Of a stretch of DNA of 6,810 bases, positions 1 through 6,181 are shown piece after piece. The notes below the pieces were generated by a model that was given only the letters and a program-made list of their open reading frames with translations, was not told where the DNA came from and did not search any database. The DNA lies in contig DEPW01000015.1 of the NCBI GenBank assembly GCA_002358965.1, positions 9,950 to 16,759 on the forward strand, written 5' to 3'. The stretch is from Bacteroidales bacterium UBA3382. Lineage in GTDB: Bacteria > Bacteroidota > Bacteroidia > Bacteroidales > UBA932. The first letter of the stretch is position 1. Every line of letters starts with the position of its first letter. The translations under genes were made by a program, and so were the position numbers.

Positions 1-994
1 ATTCGCCCGCCATGTATTTTTCGATATCTTCAGGTTTAGGCTCGAGCCTCCAGCGCGTAATCATCCTGACGGTCTCGACGCCCTGGGGGTTCTTGTCGAA
101 AGATGTGTAATTTGCTGTAAAATATCCCACGCGAGGATCGAAATATCTCGGAAGCATCGGGTCTTCCGGAAGTTTCACCATCGATACATTGAACTCGAAA
201 GTGGCAGGAGAAAGGCCGTTCTTACGCGAATATGTCTTGACTACTGTCACTTCGGTATTGATAGGATAAGTCCGTACCGAGGCCACATAGCTCTTGTCCT
301 TCTCCATGCTGACAAGTGAGAAGCTCCTCTTGTCCCATTGTCCGAAATAAAACCGCTGGTTGTCCGAATTGAAAAAGTCGGTCACATCGATTACCGAGGT
401 GTCTTTAGAGGCATTCCTCGCCTTGATTTCGAACGAGCCTATTATGGCCTGCAGCGAAGAGCGTTCCAGGTTGTCGTACATCCCGGAACCCGGTTCGGCC
501 ATTTCGGAATAGTCCATTTCCCTTATGAACATCTTGTCCGCAGGACCTTTCTCGAAAAAAATCACCGTTTCGTTCACCTGGTCTCCGGCATAGCCGCTGA
601 ACATGCCGCGGATTCCGGCGGCGGCGCGCGTAAGACGGCTGACAACCAGGATTTCCTTGCCGAGCAGCGAATCAGGGACGGCGAAGTAATATTTTCCGTC
701 CTGTTCGATTACTTTCACAAGGCCATCGCTGACCTTGGCGTCTTTCTTAATGAATTTGTCCAATGGCTCGGGTCCTTTTTTCCGGGAATCCGGTTCAGGA
801 ACGGGAACTGCGGCATCGTCTCCGCCTTTTTTCCCTTTCCTGTCCCTTTTATCCTTTTTGCCGTCCTTGTCTTTCTTTTCAGGTTTCTGCACTGAATACG
901 AATCTCCGTCCGCAACTGCGGCCGACACTCCACTGAAGGCACCGCACGACAACATCATCGCCATGCACAGAAAGATAGTCAGTATATGCTTCAT
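1..994 (-). CDS. DUF5118/DUF5117 zinc-metalloprotease family protein, N-terminal part (runs off left edge)
   Basis: An open frame begins at ATG 994-992 and stays open to the left edge, giving 331 complete residues. Residues 1-26 look like an export signal (MKH, then a hydrophobic stretch ending near VSAA). LSC at 16-17 followed by G could be a relaxed lipobox, so secreted versus lipoprotein is undecided. Residues 39-57 are a very Lys/Asp-rich, disordered-looking linker. From about 78 to 125 the sequence resembles DUF5118 (DGLVKVIEQDGKYYFAVPDS, then LGKEILVVSRLTR), and from about 128 onward DUF5117 (AGDQVNETVIFFEK; FDPRVGYF at 285-292). In this Bacteroidetes family a DUF4953 catalytic domain with HEXXH follows; it would lie outside the window, so catalysis cannot be confirmed. 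The gene follows glyA on the same strand but behind a terminator, so it probably has its own promoter. The family is recognised from pattern memory; no physiological substrate is inferred. Confidence 0.82.
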   Translation of the reverse strand, partial: MKHILTIFLCMAMMLSCGAFSGVSAAVADGDSYSVQKPEKKDKDGKKDKRDRKGKKGGDDAAVPVPEPDSRKKGPEPLDKFIKKDAKVSDGLVKVIEQDGKYYFAVPDSLLGKEILVVSRLTRAAAGIRGMFSGYAGDQVNETVIFFEKGPADKMFIREMDYSEMAEPGSGMYDNLERSSLQAIIGSFEIKARNASKDTSVIDVTDFFNSDNQRFYFGQWDKRSFSLVSMEKDKSYVASVRTYPINTEVTVVKTYSRKNGLSPATFEFNVSMVKLPEDPMLPRYFDPRVGYFTANYTSFDKNPQGVETVRMITRWRLEPKPEDIEKYMAGE

Positions 995-1001
995 ACGAAT
1001 A

Positions 1002-1035
1002 TAAATTTAAAATCAACTTACATGAAAAGACAAAA
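1002..1035 (-). promoter_or_regulatory. possible promoter of the metalloprotease gene
   Basis: On the minus strand TAAATTTA (1009-1002) matches the Bacteroidetes -7 consensus TAnnTTTG at 7 of 8 positions. TTTTG at 1035-1031 lies 21 bases upstream, as expected for the -33 element. Two cautions apply: the TTTTG is also part of the glyA terminator T-tract, and the start site would fall almost at the ATG at 994, implying a leaderless or near-leaderless mRNA. The AT-rich match could be chance. Confidence 0.25.
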
Positions 1036-1066
1036 GGAGGACGCCCGCCTCACGCCGGACTCCTCC
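1025..1066 (-). terminator. intrinsic terminator downstream of glyA
   Basis: Read on the minus strand, GGAGGA (1066-1061) pairs with TCCTCC (1041-1036). Inside it a second short stem pairs CC/GG and GC/GC around a GTGAG loop. The hairpin is followed at once by a T-rich tract, TTTTGTCTTTTC (1035-1024). It begins 34 bases after the glyA stop codon, the right place to end glyA transcription before the downstream metalloprotease gene. Confidence 0.75.
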
Positions 1067-1099
1067 CAGATTTGATATCATTCAGCGGAATGCCCTCCG

Positions 1100-2473
1100 T
1101 TAATATTTGTTAAGAGGCAGACCGTACATCTTCATCCTTACCTGTTTCCTGAAGTCGGCCATACGGTCTTCATACGCATCGATACGCGCCTTGACAGCAG
1201 GATCGTCGCATTCGACAGGCGTACCGAGACCTACCGTAGGGAACATCTTGATAAGGTCGATGTTGTCATTTGCAAAAGAGAGGACTTCGTCCACAAGATT
1301 GGCGATGAAAGGCATGTCCTTGTCCACAAGGCCTCTCGAAGTGACGGCCGGAGTACCGATACGTATTCCCGAAGTCGAGAACGGAGTACGGGAATCAAAC
1401 GGAACCATGTTCTTGTTGACCGTGATGTCTGCCTTTACGAGCTCTTTCTCTGCCATCTTGCCGGTAAGGTCTGCGAACTTGGTACGCAGGTCGATAAGCA
1501 TCAAGTGGTTGTCGGTACCGCCGGATACTACTTTGTAGCCTTTCTCTATGAAGAGGTCGGCAAGTACGGATGCGTTCTTCTTCACCTGCATCTGGTACTC
1601 TTTGAACTCCGGCTGGAGAGCCTCGTAGAATGCCACCGCCTTGGCTGCTATGACATGCTCCAGAGGGCCGCCCTGTATGCCAGGGAACACTGCCGAGTTG
1701 AGGATGGCCGACATCTTCTTGACGACCCCTTTCGGAGTAGTATAGCCCCATGGGTTGTCGAAATCCTTACCCATCAGGATGATACCGCCGCGAGGTCCGC
1801 GGAGGGTCTTATGAGTGGTCGAAGTGACGATGTGCGCATATTTGACAGGGTTCTTGAGCAGGCCTGCAGCAATAAGTCCGGCAGGATGTGCCATATCCAC
1901 CATAAAAATTGCGCCTACCTTGTCGGCAATCGCACGCATGCGCTCCCAGTCCCATTCGCGTGAATATGCGGAAGCACCGCCGACGATGAGTTTAGGCTTG
2001 TGTTCGAGTGCCAGACGCTCCATCTCGTCGTAATCGACAAGGCCGGTCTGCTCGTTAAGCCTGTAAGCTACCGGATGATAAAGGATGCCCGACATGTTGA
2101 CAGGCGAACCGTGCGTAAGGTGACCGCCATGGGCGAGGTCGAGGCCCATGAAAGTATCGCCGGGTTTCAGGCAGGCTGTGAACACTGCCATGTTGGCCTG
2201 CGCGCCGGAGTGAGGCTGCACATTGGCATATTCGGCATCGAAAAGCTGGCACAGTCTGTCGATAGCCAATTGCTCGATCTGGTCTACGACTTCGCAACCG
2301 CCGTAATAACGGGCTTTAGGATAGCCCTCGGCGTATTTGTTGGTACAAACAGAGCCCATGGCTGCAAGCACCTGGCTGGAAACAAAATTTTCAGAAGCGA
2401 TAAGCTCCAAACCATTGCTCTGACGCTCCTCTTCTTTCTTAATCAGATTCAGAATCTGCACATCCTGTTTCAT
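1100..2473 (-). CDS. glyA: serine hydroxymethyltransferase
   Basis: A complete 457-residue cytoplasmic PLP enzyme that interconverts serine and glycine while moving a one-carbon unit to and from tetrahydrofolate. The fold-type I SHMT signatures are clear: ELIASENF (23-30), NKYAEGYP (45-52), RYYGGCE (55-61), QPHSGAQAN (86-94), LAHGGHLTHGS (113-123), MVDMAHPAGL (191-200) and the PLP-lysine motif TSTTHKTLRGPRGG, with Lys222 as the expected Schiff-base residue. The start ATG 2473-2471 places the usual N-terminal helix correctly, and no Shine-Dalgarno is visible. Bacteroides SHMTs as I recall them are about 426 residues. This one is roughly 30 longer, mainly through a C-terminal tail after residue ~410 rich in charged residues and ending LPLNKY. 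The gene is divergent from the RNA methyltransferase gene, has a good -7 element upstream and its own terminator, so it is probably monocistronic. Confidence 0.97.
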   Translation of the reverse strand: MKQDVQILNLIKKEEERQSNGLELIASENFVSSQVLAAMGSVCTNKYAEGYPKARYYGGCEVVDQIEQLAIDRLCQLFDAEYANVQPHSGAQANMAVFTACLKPGDTFMGLDLAHGGHLTHGSPVNMSGILYHPVAYRLNEQTGLVDYDEMERLALEHKPKLIVGGASAYSREWDWERMRAIADKVGAIFMVDMAHPAGLIAAGLLKNPVKYAHIVTSTTHKTLRGPRGGIILMGKDFDNPWGYTTPKGVVKKMSAILNSAVFPGIQGGPLEHVIAAKAVAFYEALQPEFKEYQMQVKKNASVLADLFIEKGYKVVSGGTDNHLMLIDLRTKFADLTGKMAEKELVKADITVNKNMVPFDSRTPFSTSGIRIGTPAVTSRGLVDKDMPFIANLVDEVLSFANDNIDLIKMFPTVGLGTPVECDDPAVKARIDAYEDRMADFRKQVRMKMYGLPLNKY

Positions 2474-2505
2474 ATTTAGCTAAATTTAAAAACCAATATA
2501 GACGG

Positions 2506-2541
2506 CAAATGTAGGAAATATTCCTGACTTAGTAAGCAAAA
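2506..2541 (-). promoter_or_regulatory. glyA promoter (Bacteroidetes type)
   Basis: On the minus strand TACATTTG (2513-2506) is a perfect match to the -7 consensus TAnnTTTG of the Bacteroidetes primary sigma factor. TTTTG (2541-2537) could serve as the -33 element, though the 23-base spacer is slightly longer than the usual 19-21. Transcription would start near 2499, leaving a leader of about 25 AT-rich bases before the ATG at 2473. That leader has no Shine-Dalgarno, normal for this phylum. Confidence 0.6.
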
Positions 2542-2548
2542 TGATGCT

Positions 2549-2556
2549 TAAATTTG
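2549..2556 (+). promoter_or_regulatory. -7 promoter element of the RNA methyltransferase gene
   Basis: TAAATTTG at 2549-2556 matches TAnnTTTG exactly and would start transcription about 20 bases before the ATG at 2581. No good -33 TTTG is seen 19-21 bases upstream. The in-frame TTG at 2554 lies inside this element and would precede the start site, which argues that it is not the translation start. Confidence 0.5.
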
Positions 2557-2580
2557 CAGCGGAATCAAAATTTTCAAGCC

Positions 2581-3138
2581 ATGGAACACAGGAAACTGCT
2601 CAATTCGGAATTGCACAGGCTGACCGTCGACGAATTCAGAAACGCCGGCAAAAGCGGCATAGCGGTCATCCTCGACAATGTCCGCAGCGCATACAATGTC
2701 GGGGCGGCCTTCAGAACGGCCGACGCCTTCCGCGCAGACGAGATAGCTTTGTGCGGAATCTGCTCCCTGCCTCCTTCCCCGGAAATACACAAGACCGCCT
2801 TGGGCGCAGAAGACAGTGTGGCATGGAGACATTTTTCCAGCGCGTCCGAAGCGATTACATATTATAAGGAGAAAGGATACAGGACAATTGCTGTCGAACA
2901 AACGGAAAACTCGATAAGACTCAACGATTTCATACCTTCCGGCGGCGAGAAATACGCTTTCGTTTTCGGCAACGAAGTCAAGGGCGTGGCCCAGCAAGCC
3001 GTGGACATGTCCGACGCCTCGGTAGAGATTCCGCAATACGGAACGAAGCACTCGCTGAACGTATCGGTTTCGATAGGGATAGTCCTTTGGGATTTTGCAT
3101 CGAAGACATTCATTTCAGAATCTTTTCAGAATCTGTAA
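2581..3138 (+). CDS. TrmH/SpoU-family RNA 2'-O-methyltransferase
   Basis: A 185-residue protein of the knotted SPOUT class, which transfers a methyl group from S-adenosylmethionine to a ribose 2'-OH in tRNA or rRNA. All three SpoU motifs are present. Motif 1 is ILDNVRSAYNVGAAFRTADA (30-49), with conserved Asn33, Arg35, Asn39, Gly41 and Arg45. Motif 2 is FVFGNEVKGV (127-136). Motif 3 runs 150-171, IPQYG followed by HSLNVSVSIGIVLWD, and contributes to the knot and SAM pocket. The length fits a bare catalytic domain with a short N-terminal helix and no separate RNA-binding domain. ATG 2581 is chosen because the only upstream in-frame start (TTG 2554) lies within the -7 element. The exact RNA target (a tRNA Gm18-type site or an rRNA position) cannot be told from sequence alone, so no symbol is given. 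The lipoprotein gene follows after 38 bases and may be co-transcribed. Confidence 0.92.
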   Translation: MEHRKLLNSELHRLTVDEFRNAGKSGIAVILDNVRSAYNVGAAFRTADAFRADEIALCGICSLPPSPEIHKTALGAEDSVAWRHFSSASEAITYYKEKGYRTIAVEQTENSIRLNDFIPSGGEKYAFVFGNEVKGVAQQAVDMSDASVEIPQYGTKHSLNVSVSIGIVLWDFASKTFISESFQNL

Positions 3139-3164
3139 AGAATTTTGCACCCGGTTAATAATAC

Positions 3165-3169
3165 GAGGA
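3165..3169 (+). promoter_or_regulatory. Shine-Dalgarno-like site for the PepSY-like lipoprotein gene
   Basis: GAGGA sits 7 bases before the ATG at 3177. It is the only clear Shine-Dalgarno-like sequence before any start in the window and supports ATG 3177. Confidence 0.5.
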
Positions 3170-3176
3170 CAGATTT

Positions 3177-4436
3177 ATGAAAAGATTTTTGATTCTAACA
3201 GTGGCAGCCATGACTCTGGCAGCTTCTTCATGCCAGAAACACGATGGCACCGGGACAGGAAGCATACCGGAAAACATCCTGAAATCCTTCAGCGAAATGT
3301 ACCCCGAAGCATCCGACGCGAAATGGATGACCAAGAGCCAATATGCGGTCGTAAACTTCACTCTTCCGCAATCCGCACCGGGCGGCAACAATGCATGGTA
3401 CGACAAGTCGAACGGCCATTGGGACATGACAGAAAGGGACATCCCGTACGATGCCCTTCCGCAGGCGGTACGCGACGCATTCGAGAGCAGTGAATACGGA
3501 CAGTGGAGAGTAGACGATGTAGACATGATTGAAAGGGACGGGACGGATATCATATATGTAATCGAGGCCGAAGGCTCGCTTGACGGCCGGCCTACGGAAG
3601 TCGACCTCTACTACTCACCTGACGGAATACTTGTAAAGAAGGTCATCGATGCAGATGACGATTACGATTACGAAGACTTCATAATCCCCGAGCCTGCAGG
3701 GAGCATCGATGAGTTCATCCGCCAGAATTACCCTGATGCACGCATCATAGACATCGACATCGAATACGGTTTCACAGAGGTCGAAATCATAGACGGGCGC
3801 ACAGTACGCGAACTGCTTTTCGGCGAAAACGCCACATGGATCTACACCAAGACCGAAATCAGGCGCAGCGAAGTCCCTCAAAACATCATGGACATCTTCA
3901 ACTCATCCGAATATGCCGCTTACCGGACAGATGACATAGACCATTATGTAACGGCAGACAAAGGAGAGTTCTACCGTTTCGAACTCGAAGGTCCCGGTGA
4001 CGATTTGGAAATCGACATCTACGCCGACGGCACCATAACTCCGGCCGACAACGGCTGGGGGAATCCGGAAATCCCAGGACAGGGTGAAGGAGGACAGGGC
4101 AGCATCGAACAGTTCATTGAAGAAAAATATCCGGGAGCACGCATCCTTGAAAGGGACTACGACGACGGCTATATCGAAGTAGAGATATTCCATGACGGAA
4201 GAGAGAAGAACATCTATTTCAACGGCGGCGAAGAATGGGTATGGTCGGAATGGGACATACGCATCAACGAACTTCCACACGCAGTTTCGGATGCCATCGC
4301 GGCACAATATCCGGATTACCGCATAGATGATTGCGAATATGTGGAAAACCCACAGGCAGAGTGGTACTTCATCGAGCTCGAAAGGGGCGACAGGGAAATC
4401 GAACTGAGGATATCACCGGACGGGACAATCCTTTAG
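3177..4436 (+). CDS. acidic lipoprotein with three tandem PepSY-like repeats
   Basis: A 419-residue envelope lipoprotein. Residues 1-19 form a lipoprotein signal (MKR, hydrophobic core, LAASSC) with Cys19 as the lipidated residue. The mature part holds three copies of a PepSY-like (DUF2874-type) unit at about 29-155, 175-290 and 308-419. Each copy has an opening helix with a YP motif (MYPEAS; NYPDARI; KYPGARI), a middle strand pair with aromatic residues, a second helix (LPQAVRDAF; VPQNIMDIF; LPHAVSDAI), an R-x-DD strand (RVDDVD 111-116; RTDDID 250-255; RIDDCE 382-387) and a final strand ending PDG or ADG. Copies 2 and 3 are closest (GSIDEFI / GSIEQFI). Linker 1 (158-167) is nearly all Asp/Glu/Tyr; linker 2 (291-308) is Gly-rich. 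The whole protein is very acidic, so metal binding or protein interaction is possible but unproven. PepSY-like proteins are often described as protease-inhibitory or binding domains; the role here is unknown. Confidence 0.85.
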   Translation: MKRFLILTVAAMTLAASSCQKHDGTGTGSIPENILKSFSEMYPEASDAKWMTKSQYAVVNFTLPQSAPGGNNAWYDKSNGHWDMTERDIPYDALPQAVRDAFESSEYGQWRVDDVDMIERDGTDIIYVIEAEGSLDGRPTEVDLYYSPDGILVKKVIDADDDYDYEDFIIPEPAGSIDEFIRQNYPDARIIDIDIEYGFTEVEIIDGRTVRELLFGENATWIYTKTEIRRSEVPQNIMDIFNSSEYAAYRTDDIDHYVTADKGEFYRFELEGPGDDLEIDIYADGTITPADNGWGNPEIPGQGEGGQGSIEQFIEEKYPGARILERDYDDGYIEVEIFHDGREKNIYFNGGEEWVWSEWDIRINELPHAVSDAIAAQYPDYRIDDCEYVENPQAEWYFIELERGDREIELRISPDGTIL

Positions 4437-4461
4437 CCGACACCTTATAGGATAAAAATTT

Positions 4462-4514
4462 CAACTGTGGATTCCAAGGGGTTCGAAACCTGTCGGAATC
4501 CACAGTTGTTTTTT
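4462..4514 (+). terminator. strong intrinsic terminator of the lipoprotein gene
   Basis: A perfect 14-base-pair stem (CAACTGTGGATTCC at 4462-4475 with GGAATCCACAGTTG at 4495-4508) is followed directly by six T residues (4509-4514). Inside the loop GGTT/AACC can form a further small stem around CGA. It lies 25 bases after the lipoprotein stop. On the opposite strand the hairpin is followed by AAATTTTTATC, so it could weakly stop the convergent sigma-locus transcript too. Confidence 0.9.
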
Positions 4515-4581
4515 CCGGTCATCCGCTAAATTCCCCTTTGCAAGTCGCCTGCCGGTCGATGATGCCATAGTTTAGGGAATG

Positions 4582-4599
4582 TGCCGCCGATTCGCGGCA
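4582..4599 (-). other. small GC-rich hairpin just past the DUF4252 gene
   Basis: TGCCGC and GCGGCA form a perfect 6-bp stem with a 6-base loop, starting 7 bases beyond the stop codon of the DUF4252 gene. No T-tract follows on either strand, so it is not a standard intrinsic terminator. It could stabilise the mRNA 3' end or be chance. Confidence 0.3.
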
Positions 4600-4606
4600 A
4601 AACGGC

Positions 4607-5149
4607 TCACTTCCTCCCAGCGACACCGGCATCGCCGGAAATCATCTTGCTTACACTTTCAGACGTAATGTCTCCGACAAGGGCGACTATGTCCACTTCT
4701 GTGTTATTGGGGTCGGGGTCAGGAAGGCCGCCGCCGTCGGGATCCGAATACGAAATGATTATTATCTCGCTTTGCGCCCCGTTTTCCCGATAATAAATCG
4801 TCATCCTCTCGGGCTGTTCGTTGATTTTCACAAGAGTCTTGTAATCTCTGGAGGAAGCTTTCAGTATCCTTTCGAGGTCTTTTTCCATTCCATTCTTATA
4901 CATTGAAAGTTTAGATGCCGACATGGTGAAGATATGATCCAGCCCTTCAATCATCATCCGCACATCTATCTCGTCATCCTGCCCGAAACTGATTGACCCG
5001 ACAAAATCAAGCATTGCACGCGAGACATAGACCGAGGAGACAAAGCTTTCGGAAGACCATTTCTCATAAAACTCTTCAAACGGCGACTGTGCAGCGGCAA
5101 ACGCCGGAAAAACGCACAGTACGGCAAGAATCATCCAGATTTTTTTCAT
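4607..5149 (-). CDS. secreted DUF4252 domain protein
   Basis: A 180-residue protein starting at ATG 5149-5147. An earlier in-frame TTG (5167) overlaps the upstream gene's end and would place residues before an otherwise perfect signal peptide, so it is rejected. Residues 1-21 are a Sec signal (MKKIWMILAVL core, cleavage near FAAA-Q). The mature part follows the DUF4252 plan: an opening amphipathic helix (SPFEEFYEKWSSE), a VSSVYVSRAML strand-helix, a middle EKDLERIL helix, strands around MTIYYRENG and SEIIIISYSD, and a final VDIVALVGDI strand followed by a short helix. An Asp/Pro/Gly-rich insert (about 141-154) separates the last two strands. DUF4252 proteins have no established biochemical role. 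In Bacteroidetes they commonly sit behind an ECF sigma and a membrane protein, as here, where the gap to the upstream gene is 14 bases. An envelope-sensing or effector role in that pathway is inference. Confidence 0.8.
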   Translation of the reverse strand: MKKIWMILAVLCVFPAFAAAQSPFEEFYEKWSSESFVSSVYVSRAMLDFVGSISFGQDDEIDVRMMIEGLDHIFTMSASKLSMYKNGMEKDLERILKASSRDYKTLVKINEQPERMTIYYRENGAQSEIIIISYSDPDGGGLPDPDPNNTEVDIVALVGDITSESVSKMISGDAGVAGRK

Positions 5150-5163
5150 AACACAACCATTTA

Positions 5164-5700
5164 TCAATTAAACATCTTTATCTTTTCAAACGCATCGTCT
5201 ACGGCCTTCCCGGATTTGTCAAAATGCTTTTCGGCGGCGGCTATCGGCACCCTGCTTTTCTCTATGCCGTATGCCAGCAGATTGAATGCCTTTTCAACGG
5301 TTTCACGGGCCTCTTCGGCAGAAACTTCGGCCATGGAATCCTCCATTGCGGCCTCATCTTTCGCAGAAAAATGCATTCCGATGATGATTCCGGCCACAAG
5401 GACGGCGGCAGCCAACGCTGCACGCACGATATGAAGCCTTAAACGGGATGTGCGCGAAGCCCTGTCTATCGCATCTTCCAGGCGGCTCTCGAAACCTTGC
5501 GGAACGGCAGAAGGGATATTGCCGGACAATCCTGTCAGCACATCCCTGTCGGCAAAATATTTTTCCGGCAAATCCGGCTTCGAAAGCAGGTTTGCAAGTT
5601 CCTGCTCTTCACTCCGGGACAGTTCTGTGCCATAAAACCGCTCCAAAAGCGAATCAAGCCTGGACGAATCCTTAAAAACATTTTCTTTCATGATACTCAT
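5164..5700 (-). CDS. single-pass membrane protein, probable anti-sigma factor
   Basis: A 178-residue protein with a soluble, charged N-terminal part (1-85), one transmembrane helix at about 91-109 (IVRAALAAAVLVAGIIIGMHF) and an acidic, helical C-terminal part (110-178) with coiled-coil character. That is the usual anti-sigma layout: cytoplasmic sigma-binding segment, membrane anchor, periplasmic sensor. The segment LDSLLERFYGTELSRSEEQE and the later PQGFESRLEDAIDRAS resemble N-terminal regions of Bacteroidetes proteins encoded next to ECF sigma genes. No zinc-binding HxxxCxxC motif is present, so it is not a classical ZAS-type anti-sigma. Its ATG (5700-5698) overlaps the sigma-frame stop TGA as ATGA, indicating translational coupling; a second ATG (codon 4) is an alternative start. 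The function is inferred from order and topology, not from a firm domain match. Confidence 0.7.
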   Translation of the reverse strand: MSIMKENVFKDSSRLDSLLERFYGTELSRSEEQELANLLSKPDLPEKYFADRDVLTGLSGNIPSAVPQGFESRLEDAIDRASRTSRLRLHIVRAALAAAVLVAGIIIGMHFSAKDEAAMEDSMAEVSAEEARETVEKAFNLLAYGIEKSRVPIAAAEKHFDKSGKAVDDAFEKIKMFN

Positions 5701-6001
5701 CCTTTAATCATTTCCCTTATCCTGCGCCGCGCACGCGACAATGCAGTCCTGAGCGCGCCTTCGTTCATTCCCGTCAGACGGGAGATTTCATCATATCGAA
5801 AGACCTGTTTCGCACGGCCGACAGCAGATAGGCTTTCAGATTGGCTATGGAGCCCATGCCGGAACGTTTTTCCCACATTCTCAAAAATACATCCTGTACA
5901 GCGTCCTCGGCATCCGAGGATTCTTTCAATATGCTGAAAGCCACGGTGTACATCTGCCCGGCATAAGGCATCATGCGCTGCTTGAATTCGGCTGTATCCA
6001 T
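5697..6001 (-). pseudogene. ECF-type RNA polymerase sigma factor, broken by internal deletion and frameshift
   Basis: The ATG at 6001-5999 opens a 75-codon frame ending at TGA 5776-5774. It encodes sigma region 2: FKQRMMPYAGQMYTVAFSIL, then DAEDAVQDVFLRMWEKR (region 2.1-2.2) and LKAYLLSAVRNRSFDMMK (region 2.3-2.4). Region 4.2 is found in another frame from about 5795 down to TGA 5699-5697: YDEISRLTGMNEGALRTALS followed by RARRRIREMIKG, a clear helix-turn-helix. The linker and region 4.1, where a motif like LPxRQRxVF should stand, are absent. Only about 102 codons remain of a family usually 160-180 long, and the 305-base span implies loss of 3n+1 bases. The two frames meet at TATGATGA (5795-5788), which reads both as the end of region 2.4 and as YDE of region 4. 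A region-2-only peptide might be made but would lack -35 recognition. An assembly or sequencing error is the main alternative. Confidence 0.82.
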
Positions 6002-6049
6002 CTTGAAAGCAAAGGGTCGGCGAGTTCTCAGTTCATATTAGATTGCGCA

Positions 6050-6181
6050 TCAGTTTATATTTATTCCCTTATCAGTCCCCCCTTCAACAATCATGACATC
6101 CATCCTCCGGACCCCCTTCAGCCATCCGGACATGTCCTCGCCGCATTCCATTGCGGCCAAAATCTTGAAAAACCGTCTCAT
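6050..6181 (-). CDS. doubtful 43-residue ORF in the murF-sigma spacer
   Basis: ATG 6181-6179 opens 43 codons ending at TGA 6052-6050. The peptide starts MRRFFKILAAMECG and includes GWLKGVRRMDVMIVEGG; I recognise no family, and there is no signal peptide or membrane helix. Codon composition is GC-rich like the neighbouring genes, but no Shine-Dalgarno or convincing -7 element precedes it. A 6-bp hairpin (GCCGCA/TGCGGC, 6140-6157) and a 10-base palindrome GGACATGTCC (6128-6137) lie inside. It fills most of a 229-base spacer that is otherwise featureless. It may be a chance ORF, a small unknown gene, or the sigma operon's leader. Confidence 0.2.
   Translation of the reverse strand: MRRFFKILAAMECGEDMSGWLKGVRRMDVMIVEGGTDKGININ

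Noticed and set aside
338..1004. Long plus-strand open frames, including hydrophobic-looking ones near 735-1004
   Set aside because: They lie opposite the metalloprotease gene, which has a signal peptide and family motifs; the plus-strand peptides show no recognisable domain. They are shadows of its GC-rich codons.
1107..2479. Several plus-strand frames of 70-160 codons across glyA
   Set aside because: The minus strand carries an unmistakable complete glyA, and the plus frames resemble no family.
2554..2580. TTG start giving the RNA methyltransferase nine extra N-terminal residues
   Set aside because: The codon lies inside a perfect -7 promoter element, upstream of the expected transcription start. 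ATG 2581 gives a normal family N-terminus.
4476..4494. GGTTCGAAACC, resembling a tRNA T-arm, inside the terminator loop
   Set aside because: The flanks do not form a proper five-pair T-stem and no other tRNA arm is present nearby. The sequence is better explained as the upper part of the terminator hairpin.
5150..5167. TTG start six codons upstream of the DUF4252 ATG
   Set aside because: It overlaps the previous gene's stop region and would place residues before a textbook MKKIW signal peptide.
5774..5800. Programmed ribosomal frameshift joining the two sigma fragments
   Set aside because: No slippery heptamer is seen at the junction, and a shift would still leave out the linker and region 4.1, so a deletion explains the data better.
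5224..5937. Plus-strand frames across the sigma locus
   Set aside because: They are antisense to genes with clear signal, membrane or sigma-domain features and have no domain of their own.
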